DNA of 64,000 bases from Bacilliculturomica massiliensis (GCF_900605495.1 NZ_LR027602.1:62001-126000); one strand, 5' to 3'. Positions 34,788-44,196 are shown, numbered from the stretch's first letter. Numbers and translations: made by a program. Notes: a model not told the origin generated them from the letters alone.

Positions 34788-36593
34788 ATGACGATCAATA
34801 ATCAGGCGGTGGAGACGTGGATCGGAGAAATGGCTGAGATGACCCGTCCGGACCGCATTGTCTATATAGACGGCAGCAAAGAACAGATCGAAGAGCTGCG
34901 GGAGCTGGCCGTGCGCACCGGAGAGATGATCCGCCTGAATCAGGAACTGCTGCCCGACTGTTATTATTACAGGACGTCGCCCAAGGACGTAGCCCGGGAT
35001 GAAAAACGCACGCTGATCTGTACAAAGACCAGGGAAGAGGCGGGTCCCACCAACAACTGGACGGATCCGCAGGAAATGTATGCGAAGATGAAAAAGCTTT
35101 ATCAGGGCTGCATGAAAGGCCGGACGATGTACGTCATTCCCTTTTCCATGGGAGTGCCCGGATCGCCCTTTGCCAAGATCGGTATCGAGCTGACGGATTC
35201 GGTCTATGTGGTGCTGAATATGTGCATCATGACCCGCGTGGGAGCAGGCGCTGTCCGTCTGCTGGAGGAAGGCGCCGACTTTACCCGCTGCCTGCACTCC
35301 AAGGCGGATCTGAATGAAAATGAAAAGTATATCGTTCACTTCCCGGAGGACAACGCGATCTGGTCCATTAATTCGGCCTACGGCGGCAACGTGCTGCTGG
35401 GAAAGAAGTGTCTGGCCCTGCGCATTGCGTCATTCATGGGAAGAAACGAGGGCTGGATGGCGGAGCACATGCTCATTCTTGGGATCGAGAATCCTCAGGG
35501 CGAAGTGAAATATATCTGCGCAGCCTTCCCCAGCGCCTGTGGAAAGACGAATCTGGCCATGCTGATCCCGCCGGAACTGTACAGAAAACAGGGTTATAAA
35601 GTCTGGACCGTGGGCGACGATATCGCCTGGCTGCGGGTGGGTGAGGACGGCCGTCTCTGGGCGGTCAACCCGGAGAACGGTTTCTTCGGCGTGGCGCCCG
35701 GGACCAACGACAGATCCAATCCCAACGCCCTGGCTACCACAAAACGCGGCACGATATTTACCAACGTTGCCAGAAATCTGGATAACAATACCGTATGGTG
35801 GGAGCGGCTGGACAAAGAACCTCTGGTGAACGGAGAGGACTGGCTTGGCCGTCCCTGGAACGGAAGAGAGTCGGAAGAAAAGGGGGCGCATCCCAATTCC
35901 AGGTTCACCGCTCCTGCGGAGAACTGCCCCTGCGTCAGCAGCGAGTTTAATTCTCTTACCGGCGTGCCCATCTCTGCTATCGTTTTCGGAGGCCGCCGGG
36001 CAAAGACAGAACCTCTGGTCTATGAAGCCAGAAACTGGAATCATGGAGTGTTCATGGGGGCGTCCATGTCCTCGGAGACCACTGCCGCCGCCAACGGAGC
36101 GGTGGGCGTCGTGAGACACGATCCCATGGCCATGCTGCCGTTCTGCGGTTATAACATGGCGGACTATTTCCGGCACTGGCTGGAAATGGGACGCCAGGTG
36201 ACCGATCCGCCGAAGTTCTTCCACGTGAACTGGTTCCGTACCGATGAGGAGGGAGCCTTCATCTGGCCGGGATTCGGAGAAAACCTGCGGGTGCTTCTGT
36301 GGATGCTGGACCGCTGTGAACACAAGGTGTCGGCGGTAAAGAGCCCCATCGGCTTCCAGCCCGATCCGCGGGACATCGATCTGACCGGTCTTGATATAGC
36401 ACCGGAGACTATGAAAAAACTGTTGTCCATCAATCTGGATATCTGGAAAGATGAGGCGGCAGGCATTGAGACCTTCTTCTCCCAATTCCCGGACCTCCCC
36501 AAAGAGCTGGCGGAAGAACTGACCACCCTGAAAAAAAATCTGCTGATCCCAACGGCAAATCCAAGAAATGCGTCCTCCTCGATCGCAGTATAA
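34788..36593 (+). CDS. pckG: Phosphoenolpyruvate carboxykinase (GTP)
   Basis: GTP-dependent PEP carboxykinase, 601 residues, which interconverts oxaloacetate and PEP with GTP/GDP. The family hallmark is the P-loop AAFPSACGKTNLAM near residue 245. FSMGVPGSPFAKIGIELTDS, the Mn-site VNPENGFFGVAPGT and MGASMSSETTAAANG are also typical of the GTP form and absent from the ATP form. AAGGAGGA precedes ATG 34788. It is probably co-transcribed with the aminotransferase and ends at a strong terminator. In an amino acid fermenter it would work in gluconeogenesis or anaplerosis. Confidence 0.96.
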   Translation: MTINNQAVETWIGEMAEMTRPDRIVYIDGSKEQIEELRELAVRTGEMIRLNQELLPDCYYYRTSPKDVARDEKRTLICTKTREEAGPTNNWTDPQEMYAKMKKLYQGCMKGRTMYVIPFSMGVPGSPFAKIGIELTDSVYVVLNMCIMTRVGAGAVRLLEEGADFTRCLHSKADLNENEKYIVHFPEDNAIWSINSAYGGNVLLGKKCLALRIASFMGRNEGWMAEHMLILGIENPQGEVKYICAAFPSACGKTNLAMLIPPELYRKQGYKVWTVGDDIAWLRVGEDGRLWAVNPENGFFGVAPGTNDRSNPNALATTKRGTIFTNVARNLDNNTVWWERLDKEPLVNGEDWLGRPWNGRESEEKGAHPNSRFTAPAENCPCVSSEFNSLTGVPISAIVFGGRRAKTEPLVYEARNWNHGVFMGASMSSETTAAANGAVGVVRHDPMAMLPFCGYNMADYFRHWLEMGRQVTDPPKFFHVNWFRTDEEGAFIWPGFGENLRVLLWMLDRCEHKVSAVKSPIGFQPDPRDIDLTGLDIAPETMKKLLSINLDIWKDEAAGIETFFSQFPDLPKELAEELTTLKKNLLIPTANPRNASSSIAV

Positions 36594-36638
36594 AATAGAA
36601 TCAATCGGAGGGTTTGCCGGAGTTTGATATCCACAATG

Positions 36639-36698
36639 AGAAAAAGCCGTCTCGACTGCCGGATCGTCCGGCGGTGCATCGAGCGGCTTTTTCTTTTT
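36639..36698 (+). terminator. Terminator after PEP carboxykinase
   Basis: AGAAAAAGCCG and CTCGA (36639-36655, one bulged T) pair with TCGAGCGGCTTTTTCT (36679-36694). GCCGGA/TCCGGC extends the stem inside. A T-run follows. Confidence 0.9.
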
Positions 36699-36732
36699 GA
36701 TGACATAGGAAATATCGTCCGTTGATATTTCC
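36694..36732. repeat. Post-terminator repeat, copy 2
   Basis: TTTTTGATGACATAGGAAAT matches the sequence after the terminator at 11918 with one base difference. Here GGAAATATC (36708-36716) and GATATTTCC (36724-36732) form a perfect 9-base-pair hairpin. Confidence 0.6.
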
Positions 36733-36873
36733 GTATGTATCATTCCGCAGGGCGAATCACGTTTCTAAAGGCGACTTTTTTATTTTCAGACAGACGGACT
36801 ATCCTTTCGGCAGCAAAGAACACTAGGATAAACAGATATCATTGTGGTATGATAAAATAGAGGTGAAGCTTTT

Positions 36874-37767
36874 ATGAAGGAAAAGAAGACCGCAGAGGCG
36901 AACGAAAAAGAGTTTCGCTGGAAAGAGGAAGTCAAGCGGCTGGCGTTCATCGTCACAGCGTCGGCTATCATGGCTGTCAACATCAAGAGTTTTGTTCAGG
37001 CCGGAGGACTGTTTCCCGGCGGGTTCAACGGGCTGACGCTGCTGATCCAGCGCAGCGCCCAGGAGTTTTTCAACATTGCCCTGCCTTTCACGCTGATCAA
37101 CTTTCTGTTGAATGCGGTTCCGGCGGTGATCAGTTACCGGACCATCGGCAAGCGTTTTACGCTGTACTCCTGTGTGATGATCGCGCTGACCGGCTTTCTG
37201 ACAGACCTGATCCCGGCGAAAGCGATCACATACGATGTTCTCTTGATCTGTATTTTTGGAGGCATCATCAACGGTTTCGCCATCAGTCTGTGCCTCATGG
37301 GCCGGGCCACCAGCGGCGGCACAGATTTTATCGCCGTGGCCCTCTCGGAAAAGCTGAACTTTGACGCCTGGAACTACATTCTCATCGGCAATGCGGCCAT
37401 GCTCATCGTGGCGGGTCTGCTGTTTGGCTGGGACAAAGCGCTGTATTCCATTATCTTTCAATTTGCTTCCACCCAGGTGGTGCGTACGATGAACCAGCGT
37501 TACAAGCGGGTATCGCTTTTCATCGTCTCTCACGAGGCGGAGAAGATCTACGAGGTGATCAAGAAAGAAACGCATCACGGAGCCACGCTGTTTCGGGGAA
37601 AGGGACTGTATAAGGGGGAGCCTCAGTCCATGATCTATTCCGTGATCTCCAGCGACCAGGTAAAGTCTGTGACGAAGAAAGCCCATCAGGTCGATCCCCG
37701 GGCGTTTATCAATGTGATCAAGACGGACCAGGTCGCGGGCAGGTTTTATAAGGAGCCCAACGACTGA
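36874..37767 (+). CDS. YitT-family membrane protein
   Basis: A 297-residue YitT/DUF161 protein. There are five to six membrane helices in residues 25-205 (AFIVTASAIMAVNIKSFVQA, GGLFPGGFNGLTLLIQ, GRATSGGTDFIAVALS), then a cytoplasmic DUF2179-type domain from about residue 215 (FIVSHEAEKIYEVI, MIYSVISSDQVKSV). The biochemical role of the family is not established. AGAGGTGAAG precedes the ATG. It stands alone behind the PEP carboxykinase terminator. Confidence 0.9.
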   Translation: MKEKKTAEANEKEFRWKEEVKRLAFIVTASAIMAVNIKSFVQAGGLFPGGFNGLTLLIQRSAQEFFNIALPFTLINFLLNAVPAVISYRTIGKRFTLYSCVMIALTGFLTDLIPAKAITYDVLLICIFGGIINGFAISLCLMGRATSGGTDFIAVALSEKLNFDAWNYILIGNAAMLIVAGLLFGWDKALYSIIFQFASTQVVRTMNQRYKRVSLFIVSHEAEKIYEVIKKETHHGATLFRGKGLYKGEPQSMIYSVISSDQVKSVTKKAHQVDPRAFINVIKTDQVAGRFYKEPND

Positions 37768-37807
37768 GACGCTGAACTCAACGGCCACAGGCCTGCAGGA
37801 AGACCTT

Positions 37808-37980
37808 AATAGGCGAAAACGCAAAAAATAAGCGGGTATCACCTATTTCCACAGGGAAACGGCCGATATTCTCAGGAATTCTATACAGATATAGGTGAGA
37901 AACAGTGAAACGATCGTTTCTCACCTATATTTTTGCCTGTTTTCGGTGATGCGATGAAATTTTTTCAAATTTCGCCTATT
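37808..37980. mobile_element. Possible MITE-like element with imperfect terminal inverted repeats
   Basis: Left end AATAGGCGAAA (37808-37818) is matched exactly by its complement TTTCGCCTATT at the right end (37970-37980). The match continues for AAAAAAT/ATTTTTT after four unmatched bases, giving 18 of 22 paired positions. The interior is palindrome-rich, carries several GGTGA/TCACC motifs and a 15-base-pair hairpin, and codes for nothing. No target-site duplication is obvious, so it may instead be a folded 3' region. Confidence 0.35.
37889..37935 (+). terminator. Terminator after the YitT gene
   Basis: ATATAGGTGAGAAAC (37889-37903) pairs perfectly with GTTTCTCACCTATAT (37916-37930), followed by TTTTT. 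Confidence 0.88.
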
Positions 37981-38235
37981 TGCTTGTACTGCCCCAGAGC
38001 TAACATCGCGGCGCAGGTACATAATGGAGCCGGCACTGAAGCCGACATGCGGGAGCATTTACGCCTTTTTGCAGGAGTGATCCGCCGGCGTGTCCGTGCG
38101 ATTCGAAAAGGTTTGAATTCCCTTTGCCGGAGAGATATACTGGTAAGAGGAACGCCGTCTGGCGGGGAGAGAACGCAGGGCGGGGGACCGAACAGACAGA
38201 AAGATACGGACACACAAGAAAAGGAGTGGATCTGC

Positions 38236-39204
38236 ATGGGAATTATTGATATGCACTGCGATACGCTGCTGGAGTGTTACCTGAAAAAAACAGGACTTCG
38301 CAGCGGGAAAGGGCATTTGAGCCTGGAAAAAATGAAAGAGGCGGGTATGACGGGACAGTGTTTCGCCATATTTCTTACCACGGGAGAGTCGGCTGTACAG
38401 GATGGAGTCACCATTGGGCCTTATGAGCTGTTTCAGGAAATGTATGAGCTCTACAGGCGGGAGTTGGAAGCGAACAGGGATATGATCCTGCCCGCATACA
38501 CGGCGGACGACGTGGCCCGCAATGAAAAGGAAGGAAAACTTTCCGCCATACTGACGCTGGAAGACTGCGTATTGCTGGACGGAAAGATCGAGAGAGTGGA
38601 CGAGCTGGCTGACCAGGGGGTGCGCATGGCCACTCTGATCTGGAATTACGAGAATTCTCTGGGCTACCCCAACAGCATCGATCCGCAGCTTCACGCAAAG
38701 GGGCTGAAGCCCTTCGGCATCGAAGCGGTGGAGAAGATGAACGAGAGAGGGATCATCGTCGATATCTCTCACCTGTCCGAAGGAGGATTTTACGACGTTG
38801 CGAAGTACAGCAAAAAGCCTTTTGCCGCGTCTCACTCCTGCGCCAGAGCGCTGTGCGACCACAGCCGCAATCTCACGGACGATCAGCTGCGGGTGATCGG
38901 GGAGACGGGAGGCGTGGCCGGAGTGAACTTCTACTCCAGATTCCTCACGGAGGGCAGCGACTTTACGACGATCGACCGCATCGTGGAGCACGCCGTTTAC
39001 ATGGCAAATAAGGCCGGTGTGGAGGCCGTGGCCATGGGATCCGATTTCGACGGGATCGACTGTGAGCTGGAGATGAGCGACGGCACCGGATATCCCAGAC
39101 TTCTGGAGGCGTTGGAAAAGCATTTTTCGGATGACGATGTAGAGAAGATCGCTTCTGGCAATTTCCTGCGGGTGTTCCGGGAGTGTTCCGGGGCGGGCCG
39201 CTAG
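38236..39204 (+). CDS. Membrane-dipeptidase-type peptidase (M19)
   Basis: A 322-residue M19 (renal dipeptidase-like) zinc enzyme. These cleave dipeptides and characteristically accept a D-residue at the C-terminal position. MGIIDMHCDTLLE supplies the first His-x-Asp ligands, LTLEDCVLL near residue 109 the bridging Glu, VDISHLSEGGFYDVA the next His, FAASHSCARALCDH the following one, and GSDFDGI near residue 272 the late Asp. No signal peptide is seen, so it is intracellular. AAGGAGTGG precedes ATG 38236. It fits the D-peptide theme of the window. Confidence 0.9.
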   Translation: MGIIDMHCDTLLECYLKKTGLRSGKGHLSLEKMKEAGMTGQCFAIFLTTGESAVQDGVTIGPYELFQEMYELYRRELEANRDMILPAYTADDVARNEKEGKLSAILTLEDCVLLDGKIERVDELADQGVRMATLIWNYENSLGYPNSIDPQLHAKGLKPFGIEAVEKMNERGIIVDISHLSEGGFYDVAKYSKKPFAASHSCARALCDHSRNLTDDQLRVIGETGGVAGVNFYSRFLTEGSDFTTIDRIVEHAVYMANKAGVEAVAMGSDFDGIDCELEMSDGTGYPRLLEALEKHFSDDDVEKIASGNFLRVFRECSGAGR

Positions 39205-39215
39205 ATAAGGGCAGG

Positions 39216-39791
39216 CTATTTGGGAGCTGCCAGGATCAAGACCACCAGAAACGTCGATTGAACGGAACTGAGAGCTACAAGGATCGCCAGCAGCGTGTAA
39301 CATCTTCCGATCCAGGCAGCGCCTTTTCCGTGGCCGGGAAGGACCTGGTACTGCTGTTCCACATGGACCCCGCGGTTTTTCATCAGGTTCATGAAATTTT
39401 CCACGCCTACGGGAGAAATGACGCCGAGACGGCGGAAGGGTATAAAATATCGGGGGCCCTGGTCCCCTTCATAGAAGAGACTGATGCCGGATTTGGAGAA
39501 AAGCGCCCGCTGAACGGGGACGAGATCCAGCTCAGTCTTTTTTTTCGTTAAAAGGTTGAAGCCGGTCAGCGAAGTCTGGTCAAATTCGTAATAAAAAAAC
39601 TTCCAGCCTGTGAAAAAAAAGATGCAGAGAGCCAGCGCCAGCGCATAGACGGCCACAGTGGCGACCACGTAAGCATCTTTATAGAAACCGCCGGCAAAGA
39701 ACAGCAGCAACCGGACCAGAAGCGCCCAGATCACAAAGATAAGGAAGAATTGTTTGGACAGAGAAGAATAGTAATATCTGATTTTATACAT
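39216..39791 (-). CDS. Membrane protein with PH-like domain, function unknown
   Basis: A 191-residue protein with two N-terminal membrane helices (residues 13-34 and 40-62), a soluble beta-rich middle (FYYEFDQTSLTG, ELDLVPVQRALFSKSGISLF, YFIPFRRLG) resembling bacterial PH or YcxB-like domains, and a C-terminal helix (YTLLAILVALSSVQSTFLVV). I do not assign a function. AAGGAGAAA precedes the ATG. It is convergent with the dipeptidase gene and divergent from the second sigma-54 activator. Confidence 0.7.
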   Translation of the reverse strand: MYKIRYYYSSLSKQFFLIFVIWALLVRLLLFFAGGFYKDAYVVATVAVYALALALCIFFFTGWKFFYYEFDQTSLTGFNLLTKKKTELDLVPVQRALFSKSGISLFYEGDQGPRYFIPFRRLGVISPVGVENFMNLMKNRGVHVEQQYQVLPGHGKGAAWIGRCYTLLAILVALSSVQSTFLVVLILAAPK

Positions 39792-39866
39792 GTGATTTCT
39801 CCTTTCAAATTTTTAAAGGACTGTGTTATCATAAAAGTGCGTCGGCGGAAGGCGGAGGTAATACGT

Positions 39867-41720
39867 ATGGAATTGAACACGAACACCATTGTACATATGG
39901 TAAATGATTTTTCCCGGGGACTGATCGGTGTGGACGTACAGGGAAAGATCAGTATATATAACCGGAAGGCCAGGGAGATCACCGGTATTGATTTTGATCG
40001 GAGCAATACTCATGGAGCCGGTACGCTGCGGGACGGCGATATTGTGATCATCGCGGACAACAGCGTGGGAGGCGACGACGGCGACCTGAGCGCGGAGGAT
40101 CTGCAGCTGCTCAATATCCATGACAAGAACATCGGCAGGGGAGGCGTGCTGCTGTGCGTGGGAGTCTACCGCAACAGCAGGATGGAGCCTGTCTATAAAT
40201 ATATGCCCAGTCACCAGCTTCGCCGGCCAATTGTGCTGGAGACCAATTACCTGGGCTTCCGCATCCGCGCGGCGGTAGATCCTGCCGAACGGCGCGCGTC
40301 TATTTCCGTCAACGACCGGGAATTTGTCATGAATTATTTTAGCACGGTGGGGCATATGGTCGCAATTGACGGAAGCACCGGCGCCATCAAATTTTTTCAG
40401 ATGCAGGGATACAGCGTCCGGAAAGAAGACGCGGCCTATCTGCTTCGCGGCAAGGCCTTTCTGGCGAAGGAATCAGAACCCGGCGACGGGTTTTCTGTCA
40501 TCGGAAGGCCGCTGTCCGATATTTTTGAAGAGGGCGAGCTCACCGAGAGAGTCTTCCGCATCCTGTGGGGAGAGGAAGACTCTGTGGACGACGCGATCTA
40601 TGAGATCAACCGCAGGCCGGTGATCTGTTCCCTGTTTCCCGTGAGGAAGGAAGAAGACGGCACCGTGGACGGCGTTTTTCTCATGATACAGAACGCCACG
40701 CGGATGGAGGCGCTGCTGGAGGACAGAAACCGTCTGGCAGAGGAAGTGGAGCGCAAGTACAATGCGCCCCGGCCGGCTTACGGCAAAAATTATCCCCAGG
40801 ACGCCTTCAAAGGTTTCGTAGGCAGCGGTCCTCTCATCAGCGAGGTCAAATATCTGGCCTACAAGGCGTCCCGGACCAAATTCAACGTTATCATCACGGG
40901 GGAGAGCGGCACCGGGAAATCACAGCTGGCCCGGGAGATCCACGACCTGCGGGGCGGCGGCGGACCTTTCGTCGAGGTGAACTGCAACGCCATTGCACCC
41001 ACCCTTTTTGAGAGCGAATTATTTGGCTATGTGGGCGGCGCTTTCACCGGGGCGTCCACAGGTGGAAAGGCCGGGTATTTTGAAGCGGCCAACGGAGGGA
41101 CCATATTTCTGGACGAGATCGGCGAGATACCGCTGGCTATTCAGGTCAAACTGCTTCATGTGCTGCAGAATAAGACGATCTACCGCGTAGGCTCGTCCAG
41201 GCCGCTGAAGGTGGACGTCCGCGTGATCGCGGCCACGAACCGAAACCTGAAGGAAGAGGTGGAAAAGGGGACCTTCCGTCAGGATCTCTACTACCGGATC
41301 AACGTGTTTCCCATACACATCCCGCCGCTGCGGGAACGGAAACCCGATCTCTATCCGCTTATCAACCAGATCCTGCAGCGTGCCTGCGCGGAGTACGACG
41401 TAGGGGCCAAACAGTTTTCGGGAGAGGCGCTGCGCAGGCTGCTGTCCTATGACTGGCCGGGAAATGTGCGGGAGCTGGAGAACGTCATTGAGCGGGCCAT
41501 CACGCTGTGCGACTCTGAGCTCATCTATTCAGAGCATATCGATATCGATATGGATCCGGTGAAAAACGTAACGCTGAAGGACCGGCTGGCGGCTGAGGAA
41601 TGTCGTATTCTGCGTGCGGCGCTGCAGAAATACAACGGGGATAAACGCCAGGTCATGGAGGAGCTGGGCCTTTCCAAGTCGGTGTTTTATGAAAAATGCA
41701 AGAAGCATGGTCTGCTGTAA
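39867..41720 (+). CDS. Sigma-54-dependent activator with PAS domain and Fis-type HTH
   Basis: A 617-residue enhancer-binding protein. The N-terminal part (1-60) is PAS-like (LIGVDVQGKISIYNRKAREI), and a second PAS-like region with a linker reaches residue 300. The AAA+ domain has Walker A GESGTGKS near 346, the canonical sigma-54 contact loop GAFTGA, Walker B TIFLDEIGE, and WPGNVRELENVIERA. The C-terminal Fis-type helix-turn-helix is NGDKRQVMEELGLSKSVFYE. ATG 39867 has GGAGGT eight bases ahead; a frame beginning at 39750 is not needed. Two sigma-54 promoters at 45603-45781, about 4 kb downstream, are candidate targets. Confidence 0.93.
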   Translation: MELNTNTIVHMVNDFSRGLIGVDVQGKISIYNRKAREITGIDFDRSNTHGAGTLRDGDIVIIADNSVGGDDGDLSAEDLQLLNIHDKNIGRGGVLLCVGVYRNSRMEPVYKYMPSHQLRRPIVLETNYLGFRIRAAVDPAERRASISVNDREFVMNYFSTVGHMVAIDGSTGAIKFFQMQGYSVRKEDAAYLLRGKAFLAKESEPGDGFSVIGRPLSDIFEEGELTERVFRILWGEEDSVDDAIYEINRRPVICSLFPVRKEEDGTVDGVFLMIQNATRMEALLEDRNRLAEEVERKYNAPRPAYGKNYPQDAFKGFVGSGPLISEVKYLAYKASRTKFNVIITGESGTGKSQLAREIHDLRGGGGPFVEVNCNAIAPTLFESELFGYVGGAFTGASTGGKAGYFEAANGGTIFLDEIGEIPLAIQVKLLHVLQNKTIYRVGSSRPLKVDVRVIAATNRNLKEEVEKGTFRQDLYYRINVFPIHIPPLRERKPDLYPLINQILQRACAEYDVGAKQFSGEALRRLLSYDWPGNVRELENVIERAITLCDSELIYSEHIDIDMDPVKNVTLKDRLAAEECRILRAALQKYNGDKRQVMEELGLSKSVFYEKCKKHGLL

Positions 41721-41899
41721 CAATGGGCCGGTTATCTCATATCAATATATTAGCTTGCAACATTTATGCCATTAAGCGGGGGGCTGTTTCAGACGCCGGA
41801 CCGACGGTATAGAGAGACGTGTCCGATAATCAGGAAAAACGGTTTGGAAACCGGGAAGGATCTCCGGAAGAGGGCAGGAAAGAAGGCGAGGGAGAAACC

Positions 41900-43096
41900 A
41901 TGAAGAGTCCGGAAGAATGGATAAGCGAATTGGATCTGGAACGGGAGTTGTCGGAAATAAGAAGGGATCTGCACAGGAATCCTGAACTCTCCGGGGAAGA
42001 ATATCGGACCGGCGCACAGATCTGCCGGCGGCTGGAAGAGTGGGGGATCCCCTGTGAGAAGGGCGTGGCGGATACCGGCGTCGTGGGCGTGGTGACGGGG
42101 ACCCGCGGACCGGCGAGGAAAACAGTAGGGATCCGGGCTGATATGGACGCGCTGCCCATTGAGGAAGAAAATAAAACTGCGCCTTATTGTTCCGTAAACC
42201 CGGGCGTCATGCACGCTTGCGGTCACGACGCTCACACGGCGATCCTGCTGGGCACGGCAAGGATATTGAAGGCAATGGAAAATGAATGGGCGGGAAGGGT
42301 GAAATTTTTCTTTCAGCCGGCGGAGGAGACCACAGGCGGCGCAGCGCGCATGATCGAAGCCGGCTGTCTTGAGGACCCTCATGTGGATTTTGTGCTGGGA
42401 CTGCACGTGGATCCCGGCTGCAGCGCAGGACAGGTGGGAATCCGCTACGGAAAGATGTATGCTGCTTCCGATATGCTGACCGTAAGAGTGTACGGCAGAT
42501 CAGCCCACGGCGCTCACCCGGACGAGGGTGTGGACGCGATCGTCGTATCGGCAAATATTCTGAATACGCTGCAGACTCTGGTGAGCAGAAATATCTGTCC
42601 CACCGGCGCGGCGGTCTGCACCTTCGGGACGATTCACGGCGGCAGCGTGCGCAACCAGATCGCCGACCGCGTGGAGATGCAGGGGATCCTGCGCACGCTG
42701 GACCATGAGACCCGGCGCTTTGCCCGGGATAAGATCAGAGCGGTCTGCGAACAGGTGGCGGACGCCATGGGGGCCCGGGCCGAGCTGATCGTGGAAGAGA
42801 GCTATGGTCCGCTCATTAATAACGACCAGGTCACAGATGTGGTACTGCGCAACGCCCGAACCGTACTGGGCGTAGAAAACGTGATCCTGGAGCAGGCGCC
42901 GGATATGGGGACTGAAGACTTTTCTTACTTCGCGGCTGCCCGTCCATCCTGTTTTTTTCATCTGGGGTGCGCTGCTCCGGGGGACAAAAAAACGGTGGAT
43001 CTGCACAACTCGCGGTTTGACATCGACGAGCGGTGCCTGGCTGCAGGCGTGAAGCTTCAAGTGCGAAACGCGCTGACGCTGCTGGGAATGGAGTGA
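41900..43096 (+). CDS. M20-family metallo-amidohydrolase
   Basis: A 398-residue M20D-type enzyme (N-acyl amino acid/peptide amidohydrolase, as in hippurate hydrolase or AbgA/B-like proteins). Metal ligands lie in IRADMDALPI, HACGHDAHTAILLG and FFQPAEETTGGAARMI, followed by VLGLHVDP and a late GTEDFSYF. The dimerisation domain spans about residues 185-295. ATG 41900 follows GAGGGAGA and is preferred to GTG 41819. The 3' end overlaps the convergent alanine racemase gene by 40 bases. About 45 % identical-looking motifs recur in the second M20 protein nearby, so they are paralogues. Confidence 0.9.
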   Translation: MKSPEEWISELDLERELSEIRRDLHRNPELSGEEYRTGAQICRRLEEWGIPCEKGVADTGVVGVVTGTRGPARKTVGIRADMDALPIEEENKTAPYCSVNPGVMHACGHDAHTAILLGTARILKAMENEWAGRVKFFFQPAEETTGGAARMIEAGCLEDPHVDFVLGLHVDPGCSAGQVGIRYGKMYAASDMLTVRVYGRSAHGAHPDEGVDAIVVSANILNTLQTLVSRNICPTGAAVCTFGTIHGGSVRNQIADRVEMQGILRTLDHETRRFARDKIRAVCEQVADAMGARAELIVEESYGPLINNDQVTDVVLRNARTVLGVENVILEQAPDMGTEDFSYFAAARPSCFFHLGCAAPGDKKTVDLHNSRFDIDERCLAAGVKLQVRNALTLLGME

Positions 43097-44196
43097 GCGG
43101 ATCCTCCGGCAATATAGACCCGCGGCGGCCGCGCCGCCAGGCGGGAGACGATCTCATTTTTATTGGTGCCAGCAAGCTCCGCGGCTTCCGCTATGCTCAT
43201 GGTGTTGTTCCGGCCATTTCCGTAAATAACGGCCCGGTCGCCCTCCCGGGCTTCGGGCACGCCGGCCAGATCGACCATACATTGGTCCATGCAGATGACG
43301 CCCACCACCGGACATTTGACGCCGCGTATGGTAACGTAGCCCTTTCCTCTCATGCTGCGGGGATATCCATCGGCGTAGCCGAAGGGCAGCGTGCCGATCC
43401 TGGTATCAGCGGGAGCGGTCCAGAGATAGTCGTAGCCCACGCCTTCCCCTTTTCTGATGCGGTGGATCTGCGAAATACGCGTCTCAAAGGTAAGGGCCTG
43501 CCTGACGGGGAGAAAGCCCTTGTGGAAACCCCTGAGACCGAAGACGAGAGCGCCGGGACGGATCATATCCATGCGGTATTTCGGATCGTCCACGGCGGAG
43601 ATGCTGTCGGCAAGATGATGATAGCGGAAGGTGATCCCTTCTTTCTCCAGTCCCTGGATCACCGCGCAGAACTGCCGGTACTGCTTTTCATTTTCCTCGC
43701 TTCCTGCCAGCGCCAGGTGAGAGAAGATCCCTTCGACGTCGAGACCGGGCAGGCGGCAGACAGCGGCCATCTGGCGGAGATCCGTTGCTCCCAGCCGGTG
43801 AAAACCGGTGTCCACCTTCAGGTGCGCTTTAACGGAACGGCCGGTCTTACAAGCCAGATCTGACAGGATCCGGCCCTGTTCTATGGAGAAGATCGTCGAA
43901 ACGATGCGGTTCTCCGCCGCCAGCGGCAGCAGGCGGTCGGGCGTATGGCCCAGAATAAAAAGCGGATAGTCAGGCCAGGCTTCCCGCAGCTCCAGAGCCT
44001 CGGTCAGCGTCGCTACGGCCAGATATGAGGCGCCGTGTTTCATGAGCGTGGCCGCGATGGGCACGGCGCCGTGCCCGTAGCCGTTGGCCTTGATCACAGG
44101 CATGACGGCCGCGCTTCCGGCCATCTTCCGGATCAGGTCCATATTGTAAGCGATGTCGTCCAGATCGACCTTGATCACCGTATCTCTCAACAGCAT
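43057..44196 (-). CDS. alr: Alanine racemase
   Basis: PLP enzyme of 379 residues that interconverts L- and D-alanine. The PLP Lys is K36 in VIKANGYGHG, the substrate-binding MDMIRPG is near residue 210, the catalytic Tyr lies in GVGYDYLW near residue 266, and CMDQCMVDL near residue 313 is also conserved. It is convergent with the upstream M20 gene (40-base overlap) and in series with the second M20 gene on the same strand. It could serve cell-wall D-alanine supply or, given the neighbours, return imported D-alanine to L-alanine. The GAGGGG ribosome site is 12 bases from the ATG, rather far. Confidence 0.93.
   Translation of the reverse strand: MLLRDTVIKVDLDDIAYNMDLIRKMAGSAAVMPVIKANGYGHGAVPIAATLMKHGASYLAVATLTEALELREAWPDYPLFILGHTPDRLLPLAAENRIVSTIFSIEQGRILSDLACKTGRSVKAHLKVDTGFHRLGATDLRQMAAVCRLPGLDVEGIFSHLALAGSEENEKQYRQFCAVIQGLEKEGITFRYHHLADSISAVDDPKYRMDMIRPGALVFGLRGFHKGFLPVRQALTFETRISQIHRIRKGEGVGYDYLWTAPADTRIGTLPFGYADGYPRSMRGKGYVTIRGVKCPVVGVICMDQCMVDLAGVPEAREGDRAVIYGNGRNNTMSIAEAAELAGTNKNEIVSRLAARPPRVYIAGGSAHSIPSSVSAFRT

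Larger units (their letters stand above)
37768..38235. other. 468-base intergenic region
   Basis: It contains a possible 173-base inverted-repeat element (37808-37980) with the YitT terminator inside it. The rest is a GC-rich leader for the dipeptidase. Open frames extend through it in frame with the dipeptidase but lack a ribosome binding site and family similarity. Confidence 0.5.

Noticed and set aside
35430-36743. 437-codon open frame antisense to PEP carboxykinase
   Set aside because: Shadow of a GC-rich coding sequence; composition rich in His/Arg/Gln, no start signals.
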